In this document: positions 14,150 to 21,634 of the stretch, piece by piece
How the letters are laid out: each line of letters starts with the position of its first letter
Numbering within the stretch: position 1 is the stretch's first letter
IMG/VR virus record: IMGVR_UViG_3300036785_000740
Coordinates: 1-27,792 of that record
Origin: a virus
DNA: 27,792 nt
Reading direction: 5' to 3' (one strand)
Translations under genes and position numbers: made by a program
Notes under the pieces: generated by a model
The model's input: the letters and a program-made list of their open reading frames with translations, nothing else
Told to the model about the DNA's origin: nothing
Database searches by the model: none

Positions 14150-15042
14150 TGCCCACACCACCGCCCGTAGATGTCACCCAGCGCTATCCCCAGGCCATAC
14201 GCGACTTCGTCACCTACATCAACCAGGACGGCCAGACGCACACCATAACCAGCGGGGGTACAACGACCGACCTCACCCTCGATGCCGCTGCGGTCACCCG
14301 TGACCTGGAGACCGAGATCGTGTCCCTGGAGCAGACCCTCGGGGCACAGCCGTTCCTGGTGCCGGGGCAGCCCAACATCGGGCTGTCGATCTCTTGGCTG
14401 AGCAGCAATCTATCCCCTGGTCACATCGATGCCCGCAACGCCGTCAACCCCCTGCCGCCGCCCTCGCACAGCCATCCTCACCAACAGACCAGTGCCAGGA
14501 GCACCGACGATCATCCCCAGTACATGCTGAGGAACGGAGCAAGACCCTTCACCGCCCCGGTCACCGCTCCTGGGGCGGTGCATGGGGGCGATCTCATCAA
14601 CCTGGCTCAGGCCAAGAACGCTGGCTTGACCTGGCAGCAGGTCCAGAACATCATCCAGTCAGACTTACAGCAGGCCCTGACTGGCATCCTTCCGTCACCT
14701 CCGTACCCTCCGAACACTCCCTTCACCTATTCTCCTGTCCTAGGGCCAACCCCAGGGCGATGGAAGATGGCCGGGGGGTGGTACACCGGGTACACCGACG
14801 AAAACGGCATCGTTTTCATCGACTTCGGCCCCGCAGCGTTTTCTGGCGTGCAGAGTTTCGTCTACATGAAGATGCCCTTTCCCGGTACCTCATACTTCTA
14901 CGGCTACAAGTACCAGTATGAGGAGGACCAGTTGATCCTCCTGGGCTTGAGCACCAGGGGGGCCTTGGTCCAGTTCATCGAGGACGTCGTGGTGGACCGG
15001 CGAGCGCTGGTGGCGATGACCTGGATGTGCCTAGGTGTTTAG
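14149..15042 (+). CDS. Tail fibre-like protein, second paralogue
   Basis: A 297-residue relative of the previous gene. It has an N-terminal helical region with VTRDLETEIVSLEQTLG, the signature SHPHQQTSARSTDDHPQY, a Pro-rich linker (LPSPPYPPNTPFTYSP), and a beta-rich tip with FIDFGPAAFSGVQ. The ATG overlaps the preceding stop (TGATG). Two different tips on similar shafts suggest two receptor-contact proteins, though both copies may simply be structural. The TAG stop lies in frame with the next gene, 39 bases ahead of its apparent start. Confidence 0.85.
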   Translation: MPTPPPVDVTQRYPQAIRDFVTYINQDGQTHTITSGGTTTDLTLDAAAVTRDLETEIVSLEQTLGAQPFLVPGQPNIGLSISWLSSNLSPGHIDARNAVNPLPPPSHSHPHQQTSARSTDDHPQYMLRNGARPFTAPVTAPGAVHGGDLINLAQAKNAGLTWQQVQNIIQSDLQQALTGILPSPPYPPNTPFTYSPVLGPTPGRWKMAGGWYTGYTDENGIVFIDFGPAAFSGVQSFVYMKMPFPGTSYFYGYKYQYEEDQLILLGLSTRGALVQFIEDVVVDRRALVAMTWMCLGV

Positions 15043-15068
15043 ACGTAATGCTATCGTCTTGTAAAAAT

Positions 15069-15077
15069 CGGGGGTGG
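15069..15077 (+). promoter_or_regulatory. Shine-Dalgarno-like site deciding a non-standard start
   Basis: The sequence ATCGGGGGTGGTAAT lies between the fibre-gene stop and the likely ACG start codon at 15082. GGGGGTGG is complementary to the 16S rRNA tail at a suitable distance (4-5 bases) from the ACG. It is the only good ribosome-binding site between 15043 and the next in-frame GTG at 15142, and it supports initiation at 15082. Confidence 0.55.
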
Positions 15078-15081
15078 TAAT

Positions 15082-18000
15082 ACGGCGGTCTATGGCATCG
15101 ATTTTTATGGCGTCGGCAAGTTCGGGCGTGATCCAGCCCTGGTGCGCCCCGACTTCTCGGTGGCGCCGTTTGAGTCGATGCCCATCAGCTACTCCAGCCT
15201 GCACCTGACCTGGCACAACCCGGTGTCAGCGGACTGCACCCAGTTACGACTGGTCCGCAACGGTAATAACCTGCCTCAGGATGAGAACGATGGCGCTCAG
15301 GTCTTCGTGGAGAGCAACTACGCCACCACCAACACCAACGACGCCATCCCGACCGGCTTCCTGACCTCGGTCACCGACATCGGTCTGGCTGGTGGCTTCA
15401 TCTACTACACCATGTTCGGCTGGTCCCAGGCCAACAGCCTGTGGATCCGCTGCACCGATCTCATCGCCCTGGTGCCGTTCAACTGGGGTTACGGCTGGCG
15501 GCTCTACAACCTGCTCCCGATGGCCTACCGGGACGCCGACATCGTGCTGGTAGACCCCTACAACCCATGGCCGGTGGAGAGTCCCAACCCACCGCTCCAG
15601 CGCTACCTCCAGCTAATCGGCTTCCAGGTGGACTTCATCCGCACCGAGCTTGAGTCACTGATGAGTATCAGCGACGCCCAGAACTGCTCCGGTGCACTGC
15701 TCCCGCTCATGGCCCAACAACTGGGGCTGCCTCACGAGCCTGAAGTGGGCATGCAGCAGGAGCGACAACTGGTGCAGAGCGCCGTCCATCTCTACAAGCA
15801 GAAGGGGTCACCCCGAGGCATCACCGAGACAGTCTCGATCCTGACCAGCTACCCGACCACCCAACTTGTCCACCACGGCTACAACTGCCTCCTGTGCCTG
15901 GATGACGGCATCATGTATGACGCCATCGGCACCTGGCAGGTCTGGCCTCCCCGGATCCCCAACGCCTACACCGGGGTGCTGGGGCCAATTTTCCCGGCCC
16001 TGGGCGGGCAGGCAACGGGCATCGCTCTCACCTGGATCCCCAACCTGATGACGGTCGGCAGCATGACCAACCCGCTGACGACGTACCCGGGCGGCTTACC
16101 CCTCAGTCTCCAGCCCGTCTACAACAACTCCGGCATGCGAATCCAGGCCACCGGGGCCGGGGATTACAGCGTGACCACGGGCGGTATCCCGATCACCGAC
16201 TTCATGTCCCAGGTCGATGGTCAGGGCCACATCACCTGGCGGATCCAGGTCTGGTCCTCATTGGCTCGCACCGTCTGGCTCTCGGTCTGGGGCGACGTCG
16301 GCAGTGGCGCCAGGGTGAACGTGCTGCCCGAGCAGAGCTTCACCGAGACCGCAGGCCAGTGGACCCAGATGACGATCACGGGCACGATCAACCCGTACCC
16401 GAACTCGGTGCCCGGTGCGGCCGCTCCCACCGGGCCTGCGTCGTACTACACGCTCTACCCCCAGATCCGCATCGCCGGAGCGGGCGCCAACGAGGCCCAC
16501 TACGTCACCCTGTGCGGGCTGTGGCCCTGCACCCCGGCCCAGATCGGCGTCGACACCCCGGCCTACGACTACCCCCGTGACGTCAAGATCCTGCTCCAGC
16601 CCCAGTCGTCCAACCTGCTGTCCAACACGGTCACCACCTTCGCCCGGCCCAACCCCAACCCTCCTCCGACCAACGTGGGCATCGGCTTCGACGGCCTGAG
16701 CAACGCCCAGGATCCCAAGGCACCGATCAGTCATGAACTGCTCACTCCCCAACAGTCCTCGCTTGAGGACGGCACGACCACTGGGTGGGTGAACTACACC
16801 AACGCCACCCTTACCAACTCAACCAATCAGGCGTTCGTCGGTACCCATTCACTAGCGCTGACCGCCCTCACTGCTGCTGACATGGACGTGTTGAACTCGC
16901 CATTCGGCACGGCAGGTATCGCTATCACGCCGGGTATGTCATACACGTTTACGGTGAACTTCCGGGCGACAACAACCAGTCGACTCTGCTACGCCATCAT
17001 CCAATGGCTGGACGGCTCCGGCACCCTGCTTACCAATAACAACGGGACTGCTGTTTCCGACACCACCACCGGATGGACCACAATCACCAACGTCGCTGGC
17101 CCCGCCCCGGCTAACGCTCGCTACGCACAGCTAGCGCCCTACGTTTCCGGGCCCGCTGCCGGTGAAATCCACTACATCGACGGCATGTCGTTTCGGCTGG
17201 TGGCGCCTCCACTCTCCTGCAACATGTCGATCCGGTACGCCAGCATCGAGGATCCCCCGGCCCTCACCCCGGTGAATGGCACCGCTGCCCTCCAGATCAA
17301 CGCCACTAATCCCAATGCCACCATCTGGTGGGGCAAGACAGTCGTATGGTCACCACCGCCTCCCACCCCCTACGGCTGGTTCGCCGGGAGCAGGCCCACT
17401 CCTCCCCCGGCGTACACCGATGGACACACCAACGACTGGTATTTCGGGGCCTCGACTGGCACCAGCCCGAGGAACTGGACCGACCCGACCTACGGCTGGT
17501 TCATGACCAACCAGAGCTTCTTCGGTGTGGGTAGCTCCTTCGTCAACGGCGTGTGGTTCGCCCTCACGGCGCAGCCGCCCAACTACGGCAATCTGAGCGC
17601 CTACAACGTGGCGGCCGGTCAGCCCTTCAACTTCAGCGTCTACGCCCAGTACGTCACCGTCCAGGATCCCTCCAACGCCCAGATGCTCCTGGGTCTGCGC
17701 TGGTACTACCCGGACGGCACCTGGGTTGAAAATACCTACCCGGTCATGCTGACTGACACCTACCAGCGCTACAGCATGCCGAATCCCTCCGACCCCACCA
17801 GCTACTACCTGGGCGAGCCACCTGCCCAGGCCAATCCCCCCACCGGCATCCTGCCCACCCTGGTGTACCCCTTCGTGCGGTTCCCGGCGGCTCAGAACGC
17901 CCAGTTCCTGGTGAACTCGGCCATGCTGTCGCCCGACCTGGCTCTGTCGCCCTACATGGACGCCACGTCTTTTTCCTCAACCAGCGGTGATTTTCTCCCC

Positions 18001-18162
18001 GATCCGGTCACCAACGCCAGCTACATTTACCGGCGCCGCACCCCCAGGGTCGCCCGGCTCAACGAGCAGTTGTACCGTTGGCTGCCCATGGGCAGCACGT
18101 ACACCATCACCTACGCCTCATCAGCCGTCACCCCCCCGCTCGACCCCACCCTGTGGCCGTAG
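15082..18162 (+). CDS. Tail protein I-like adhesin with carbohydrate-binding-like modules (probable ACG start)
   Basis: About 1026 residues. The frame is protein-like from ACG 15082 (AVYGIDFYGVGKFGRD) onward, but no ATG, GTG or TTG occurs in frame before GTG 15142. The N-terminal domain is a tail-tip fold (ISYSSLHLTWHNPVSADC). A tail protein I-like helical region follows near 173-271 (LQRYLQLIGFQVDFIRTELE; KQKGSPRGITETVSIL), the part that joins the baseplate to the fibres. Beta-sandwich modules resembling CBM4/9 or discoidin-type lectins lie near 372-480, 557-708 and 808-961. The middle one has the pattern SSLEDGTTTGW and IIQWLDGSGTLL. This is likely the receptor-contact protein that recognises cell-envelope glycans; the glycan target is unknown. 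Confidence 0.85.
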   Translation, partial: TAVYGIDFYGVGKFGRDPALVRPDFSVAPFESMPISYSSLHLTWHNPVSADCTQLRLVRNGNNLPQDENDGAQVFVESNYATTNTNDAIPTGFLTSVTDIGLAGGFIYYTMFGWSQANSLWIRCTDLIALVPFNWGYGWRLYNLLPMAYRDADIVLVDPYNPWPVESPNPPLQRYLQLIGFQVDFIRTELESLMSISDAQNCSGALLPLMAQQLGLPHEPEVGMQQERQLVQSAVHLYKQKGSPRGITETVSILTSYPTTQLVHHGYNCLLCLDDGIMYDAIGTWQVWPPRIPNAYTGVLGPIFPALGGQATGIALTWIPNLMTVGSMTNPLTTYPGGLPLSLQPVYNNSGMRIQATGAGDYSVTTGGIPITDFMSQVDGQGHITWRIQVWSSLARTVWLSVWGDVGSGARVNVLPEQSFTETAGQWTQMTITGTINPYPNSVPGAAAPTGPASYYTLYPQIRIAGAGANEAHYVTLCGLWPCTPAQIGVDTPAYDYPRDVKILLQPQSSNLLSNTVTTFARPNPNPPPTNVGIGFDGLSNAQDPKAPISHELLTPQQSSLEDGTTTGWVNYTNATLTNSTNQAFVGTHSLALTALTAADMDVLNSPFGTAGIAITPGMSYTFTVNFRATTTSRLCYAIIQWLDGSGTLLTNNNGTAVSDTTTGWTTITNVAGPAPANARYAQLAPYVSGPAAGEIHYIDGMSFRLVAPPLSCNMSIRYASIEDPPALTPVNGTAALQINATNPNATIWWGKTVVWSPPPPTPYGWFAGSRPTPPPAYTDGHTNDWYFGASTGTSPRNWTDPTYGWFMTNQSFFGVGSSFVNGVWFALTAQPPNYGNLSAYNVAAGQPFNFSVYAQYVTVQDPSNAQMLLGLRWYYPDGTWVENTYPVMLTDTYQRYSMPNPSDPTSYYLGEPPAQANPPTGILPTLVYPFVRFPAAQNAQFLVNSAMLSPDLALSPYMDATSFSSTSGDFLPDPVTNASYIYRRRTPRVARLNEQLYRWLPMGSTYTITYASSAVTPPLDPTLWP

Positions 18163-18455
18163 ACCTGGGCTACGCCCTGCTGATCGGGTTCGGGTCCACC
18201 CGGCTCACCGAGCTATGGAAGGAGGTGGCGACCCGCCTGGGCCTGCATCAGACTGCCTGGTGGAAAGCCGCCGTCAACTTGCTTGTCTGTGGGGGCCTGG
18301 CGCTGCTGATCGTGCGCCACTCGTGGGACACCCGTGTACTGGTGGCGGTGGGCGCATCAGGTGTCGCCATGCTGATCCACGCCCTGGACACCTTCCTACG
18401 GCACCACCGGGACCGGCTCGTCGCTGAGGTACTGGGGAGGAGGCCCAGGAGATAG
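18153..18455 (+). CDS. Small membrane protein, possible holin
   Basis: A 100-residue protein with two clear hydrophobic helices, AAVNLLVCGGLALLIV and LVAVGASGVAMLIHAL, and a weaker one near the N-terminus (YALLIGFGSTRLTEL). The C-terminus is strongly basic (RDRLVAEVLGRRPRR). Size, helix number and a charged tail fit a phage holin, and the gene follows the tail genes, where lysis genes can lie. No endolysin is adjacent, so another membrane role is possible. The GTG overlaps the previous stop by 10 bases; the longer open frame upstream is rejected because it lies inside the adhesin gene. Confidence 0.75.
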   Translation: MAVDLGYALLIGFGSTRLTELWKEVATRLGLHQTAWWKAAVNLLVCGGLALLIVRHSWDTRVLVAVGASGVAMLIHALDTFLRHHRDRLVAEVLGRRPRR

Positions 18456-18459
18456 GTGC

Positions 18460-18488
18460 TTGCGCTCGTAGTACCCCGCTGTTATGTT
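18460..18488 (+). promoter_or_regulatory. Sigma70-type promoter-like element
   Basis: TTGCGC at 18460-18465 and TATGTT at 18483-18488 are separated by exactly 17 bases, a good -35/-10 arrangement. It stands in the short intergenic gap after the tail operon. Transcription would begin near 18495 and meet the hairpin at 18531-18571 about 40-75 bases later. This is a sequence match only. Confidence 0.5.
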
Positions 18489-18530
18489 CCAGGACGTCTC
18501 CCTCCTTCCAGCCGGAGTGAGCGGTAGTCA

Positions 18531-18571
18531 GAAACCCTCCCCCCTCCCGGCGGGGAGGGTTTCGACTTTTT
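18531..18571 (+). terminator. Strong Rho-independent terminator
   Basis: GAAACCCTCCCC (18531-18542) pairs perfectly with GGGGAGGGTTTC (18552-18563), giving a 12-bp GC-rich stem with a 9-base loop, followed by GACTTTTT. It would end the long rightward tail operon and any transcript from the promoter-like element at 18460-18488. Confidence 0.88.
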
Positions 18572-18666
18572 GCAGGGGAGAAGATCGTCCACCAGGGTGC
18601 AGCAGCCGCCTGGGGCCACACACAATGGGCCACCAACCGAACGCCCCAAGCAGCAGGAGGCAGCGC

Positions 18667-19623
18667 ATGCCACGAGTCAGCCAAGCCGGGATCACCATCG
18701 GGTTCCTGGGTACTGGCGAGATGGAGGCCGATGCAGCCATCGGCCTCATCGAGCAGTACATCAACGAGTCGGTCAAGCCAGACGAGTCCGTCAAGTTCGT
18801 CTTCCCCGTCACCGAGAGCGAGTTCTCAGACACCTTGGCCCTCCTCGCCACCATGGCGAGAAGGTCCAGCATCACCTACGAGGCGATCACCAACCCCGAG
18901 GACAAAAGCCGCCGCCCCTTCCAGGAGGCCATCGACGGTGCGGCCCACACCCATGTGGTCACCGACATCTGGACCCAGATGGAGCAGATACTGGTCGACG
19001 CATCCAAGTCGGTCCTGTTCGTCCTCTGGGATGAGAAGCGGGACCAGGAGTTGCTGGGGATCTGTGGCCGGTTCAATGACGCTGAGATCGATGTGCTCGA
19101 TCTGACCAACGGTCTGGCCCCCCTGGTGGATCAGGAGGGGCGCGTCCTTCAGGAGGAAGAGGAGAAGGAAGAGGAGCCCGAAGAACCTGAGGAAGAGACC
19201 GAAGAGCCTGAGGAAGACGAGCCTGAGGCCGTCATGGTCTACCACCGTGCCCAACTGATGAAGATGCCCCACTCCGATGTCAAGGCGATTGCCGTAGGCA
19301 TGGGCCTACCTCCCCGCAAGGCCCGCGAGCACATGATCACGGCCATCCTGGAGGCTCAGGGCACCCCTGAAACGGTCACTGCCGGTCCAGCGGAATCACA
19401 GGCGGTTGCTGCCCTCACCGTGGATTCCGACGCCACTACCGACTTCCTGAACGGTCTGGGAGACATCCTGGATAACTTCGGCACCCGCTTCATGACGGGC
19501 CTGGATGAGTGGCTGACCAAGTTCTCCACCGCTGCTGAAGGCTTCGCCTTCAACGTCGAGCCAGAGAAGCCGATGGAGGACGAGCCAGAGCCAGCCGCTC
19601 GTCGCCGTCTCGTTCGCGGCTGA
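18667..19623 (+). CDS. Rossmann-like protein with acidic linker and SAP-like domain
   Basis: A 318-residue protein. The N-terminal ~150 residues look like a Rossmann-type alpha/beta domain (GITIGFLGTGEMEADAAIG; later SVLFVLWDE and EIDVLDLTNGL). A long Glu/Pro-rich linker (~160-188) follows, then a probable SAP/HeH-type DNA-binding unit at ~192-230 (YHRAQLMKMPHSDVKAIAVG). A helical C-terminus completes it. I know similar proteins from actinophages, without an assigned function; a DNA- or nucleotide-binding regulator is possible. The start is decided by CAGCAGGAGGCAGCGC directly before ATG 18667. The open frame begins upstream but there it covers the terminator. Its downstream neighbour shares the acidic repeat. 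Confidence 0.85.
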   Translation: MPRVSQAGITIGFLGTGEMEADAAIGLIEQYINESVKPDESVKFVFPVTESEFSDTLALLATMARRSSITYEAITNPEDKSRRPFQEAIDGAAHTHVVTDIWTQMEQILVDASKSVLFVLWDEKRDQELLGICGRFNDAEIDVLDLTNGLAPLVDQEGRVLQEEEEKEEEPEEPEEETEEPEEDEPEAVMVYHRAQLMKMPHSDVKAIAVGMGLPPRKAREHMITAILEAQGTPETVTAGPAESQAVAALTVDSDATTDFLNGLGDILDNFGTRFMTGLDEWLTKFSTAAEGFAFNVEPEKPMEDEPEPAARRRLVRG

Positions 19624-19862
19624 TGCCCCGCAGGCTGGTCAGGGCTGATGAAGAACCTGAAGAACCTGAGGATCAGCCCGAGGAGCCCGAGCCACTGCTG
19701 TACAGCGCTGAGGCCGCAGCCCGGATCCTGGGCGGAATCAGCACGTCCACGCTCTACCGCTACGTCCAGACCGAGGAGCTACACCCGGTCAAGCTGGGCA
19801 GCCGCTCCATGTTCACCATGGAAGAGCTACAGCGGTTCGTCAGGGCGAAACAACGCGAATGA
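19623..19862 (+). CDS. Small HTH (excisionase/MerR-type) DNA-binding protein
   Basis: A 79-residue protein with an acidic N-terminus (RADEEPEEPEDQPEEPEP) followed by a winged-helix HTH of the excisionase/MerR type: LLYSAEAAARILGG, STLYRYVQTEELHPVKLG, then SMFTMEELQRFVRA. The recognition part fits the helix-turn-helix_17 pattern. Possible roles are repressor, activator or recombination directionality factor; there is no integrase nearby. The ATG overlaps the previous stop (TGATG). The acidic run repeats the linker composition of the preceding protein. Its 3' end overlaps the convergent gene by 23 bases. Confidence 0.85.
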   Translation: MPRRLVRADEEPEEPEDQPEEPEPLLYSAEAAARILGGISTSTLYRYVQTEELHPVKLGSRSMFTMEELQRFVRAKQRE

Positions 19863-20310
19863 AGTCGGTGCTGGTGTCCAGGTAGACCAGGGGACTGCCA
19901 ATCACGTCCACCATGAGATAGCCATCACCTATCTCTGAGATGAATCCTGAGCCAACTTGGCTCGCACCATGAGGACCGGCCGGAGCGGTGCGATATTCTA
20001 CGTACCCCCCCACCTGGAGGGGGGGCAGGTCCCCTGGCTCCCCTTCCAGGATTCCCTCCACCGGCTCCTCGTCCTCTCCGGCGATGGCGTCCCAGACCAC
20101 CGGAGGGGTGACCTCACGGGTCACCACCAGGGAGAGGCCATGGGAGTCCAGCCAGCGCCGAAGTCCTAGGGGCGGCTCCAGGTGATCGAGTAGATCCTCG
20201 CCCGTGATCTCCAGGTAGTCGAGGAGGTGCTCAGTGATGATCTCCAAGCTGCTGCTGGCGTACTCCTCCAGGAGCACACAGATCGAGTCGAAGGTCTCCT
20301 CACGACTCAT
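19840..20310 (-). CDS. Leftward protein of unknown function
   Basis: A protein of 156 residues (ATG 20310) or 161 residues (GTG 20325). The first half is helical (SREETFDSICVLLEEYASS and ITEHLLDYLEITGEDLLD). The C-terminal half has small beta segments (LPPLQVGGYVEYRTAP, then YLMVDVIGSPLVYLDT), suggesting a SH3-like or Tudor-like barrel. ATG 20310 overlaps the upstream gene by 11 bases; GTG 20325 has GGAG 4 bases upstream and is a real alternative. It is the last gene of the leftward operon. Confidence 0.75.
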   Translation of the reverse strand: MSREETFDSICVLLEEYASSSLEIITEHLLDYLEITGEDLLDHLEPPLGLRRWLDSHGLSLVVTREVTPPVVWDAIAGEDEEPVEGILEGEPGDLPPLQVGGYVEYRTAPAGPHGASQVGSGFISEIGDGYLMVDVIGSPLVYLDTSTDFIRVVSP

Positions 20311-20695
20311 GACACCGGCAGTCACAGTGCTCCATCACACTGATCTCCATGCGACACAGATCGTGCTGACCCTGCTGGCACTCCACCGTGGCCCGGCGTC
20401 CGATGGTGCCACCCAGTTCAAGCACGGGCATGACCTCGTCCAGGCTGTCAGGGATGTCCTCTGTCCCGTGTGATGCGTGTGACGGATGATCTTGGGAATG
20501 CCCGCATAGACAGCGGGCTCCTTCGGCATCGGGCGTGAACCTGTGGTAGGTCCAGATGCCCTCAGCATCCGGCTCTTCTGGTGGCGGTCCTGGGTGCGGG
20601 CCATCCACGATCCTTAGCTCGTCATGGATGCGCCACCAGCCCCGCTCGCCACGGTCCTCCCACCGCCAAGGACCGGGGAGGTTACTGAGTGGCAC
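20300..20695 (-). CDS. GPWRWE-domain protein with Cys/His-rich end
   Basis: 131 residues from GTG 20695, which overlaps the preceding leftward gene by 14 bases. The N-terminus SNLPGPWRWEDRGERGWW then RIHDELRIVDGP closely resembles the start of the rightward gene at 26433, so the two share a small domain. The C-terminal half is Cys/His-rich: CLCGHSQDHPSHASHG, and CQQGQHDLCRMEISVMEHCDC, CRCHES, a typical zinc-binding pattern in phage proteins. The open frame extends to 20938 but that part is the shadow of the upstream gene. Function unknown. Confidence 0.75.
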   Translation of the reverse strand: MPLSNLPGPWRWEDRGERGWWRIHDELRIVDGPHPGPPPEEPDAEGIWTYHRFTPDAEGARCLCGHSQDHPSHASHGTEDIPDSLDEVMPVLELGGTIGRRATVECQQGQHDLCRMEISVMEHCDCRCHES

Positions 20696-20963
20696 TGTCG
20701 CCGGTCCTGGCCGCCGCTCGTGCTCTATCCGCCGCCATCTCAGCCCGGGTACGCCGCTTACGCCTCGGGGTACCGGCGACAAGCTCGCCTGCCCACCCGG
20801 ACGCACACTTCCAGGAGCAGAAGACCCGCCCCTCCAGGCTGCCCTCACCCTCCTGGTAGTAGTCGACCAACAGCCACCCATACGGGATCTCGGCACCATC
20901 AGTGGGTGAGTCGAGCTTCCCACAGGACTTGAGATCACACTGCACTGCTGAGATCTTCGCCAT
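20682..20963 (-). CDS. Small treble-clef-like zinc protein
   Basis: A 93-residue protein with AVQCDLKSCGK near the N-terminus and VFCSWKCASGWAGEL in the middle: two cysteine pairs, ~35 residues apart, spaced as in phage treble-clef proteins. The C-terminus is a basic, Arg-rich helix (RRKRRTRAEMAADRARAAA), which suggests nucleic-acid contact. The start has AGGAGCGCTG upstream of ATG 20963, a strong ribosome-binding site. Function unknown. Confidence 0.85.
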   Translation of the reverse strand: MAKISAVQCDLKSCGKLDSPTDGAEIPYGWLLVDYYQEGEGSLEGRVFCSWKCASGWAGELVAGTPRRKRRTRAEMAADRARAAARTGDSATQ

Positions 20964-21004
20964 CAGCGCTCCTGACTCGTTTACGACAAGGCCACTGTAC
21001 GCTC

Positions 21005-21145
21005 CTAGGCCGTGTCGGCCAGGACGCAGTCGCCCTCCACCTCCTCTGGGGAGGAGAGGGGGATGCCATAGCTGTCCACCACCTCCAGGTCACCGTGGGC
21101 GACCTTGATGGCCTCTAACTCAACTTGAAGCTCCGAGATCTTCAC
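21005..21145 (-). CDS. Small acidic protein (46 residues)
   Basis: A 46-residue leftward protein (KISELQVELEAIKVAHGDLE, then VVDSYGIPLSSPEEVEGD). The pattern of a helix with a HGDLEVV turn is recurrent in very small phage proteins of unknown function. GTG start; the frame is intact to a TAG and is protein-like throughout, though too short to be sure. It fills the gap between the Ig-like gene (ending 21158) and the zinc protein (starting 20963). Confidence 0.65.
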   Translation of the reverse strand: MKISELQVELEAIKVAHGDLEVVDSYGIPLSSPEEVEGDCVLADTA

Positions 21146-21157
21146 GCCACTCGGCGT

Positions 21158-21634
21158 TCAAGGCTTGGCTTCCGGCGTACCGGCCACGACGGCGATGTCG
21201 GCCATGACCCCGGCCACCACGTCGATTGCCAGCGAGCCGATGTAGTCGCCCGTGCCGTCGGAGTTGACGTCGTTGCTGACGGTCACGGCCGCTGAGCCCA
21301 CCGGGCCGACAGCCACTGCGGTGGCGTGGGACGAGTCGGTCATGGTCACGGTGACGATGGTCTGGTCGGAGGACGACCAGGAGGTATTGCCGGTGATGGT
21401 CACCGGGTTGCCGTAGGCGTCCTCCCCGGTGATGGAGAGCCCTACCTGCTGGTCGGCGGTCAGTTGCACGGTGGCATCCTCGTTTCCTGTGGGGGGTAGA
21501 CCCAGTGTTCCCGGTTCTGGTTGGTGCAGCTTCTCAGTGACTGGGCCGATGCGCCAACGCCACTTGACGGGCGCTGGTTTGGGGACGACCTCAACGTGGA
21601 CGTACTTGTCGTAACCCCACGTCATCTCCTTCAT
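21158..21634 (-). CDS. Ig-like domain protein
   Basis: A 158-residue protein: a short N-terminal stretch (MTWGYDKYVHVEVVPKP) followed by a bacterial Ig-like (Big2-type) fold at ~50-150, with VQLTADQQVGLSITGEDAYG, SWSSSDQTIVTVT and GSAAVTVSNDVN. Such domains are common as decoration on phage virion proteins, and may bind the cell surface weakly. It lies outside the tail operon here, so a capsid or tail decoration role is uncertain. ATG 21634 overlaps the upstream stop as ATGA. Confidence 0.85.
   Translation of the reverse strand: MKEMTWGYDKYVHVEVVPKPAPVKWRWRIGPVTEKLHQPEPGTLGLPPTGNEDATVQLTADQQVGLSITGEDAYGNPVTITGNTSWSSSDQTIVTVTMTDSSHATAVAVGPVGSAAVTVSNDVNSDGTGDYIGSLAIDVVAGVMADIAVVAGTPEAKP

Noticed and set aside
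18484-18666. Upstream start (ATG 18484) for the SAP-like protein
   Set aside because: It would place coding sequence across a perfect 12-bp terminator and has no ribosome-binding site; ATG 18667 has AGGAGG.
20005-20027. Perfect C7/G7 inverted repeat as a terminator
   Set aside because: It lies in the middle of a leftward gene and has no T-run on either side; the sequence is explained by codons for Pro and Gly.
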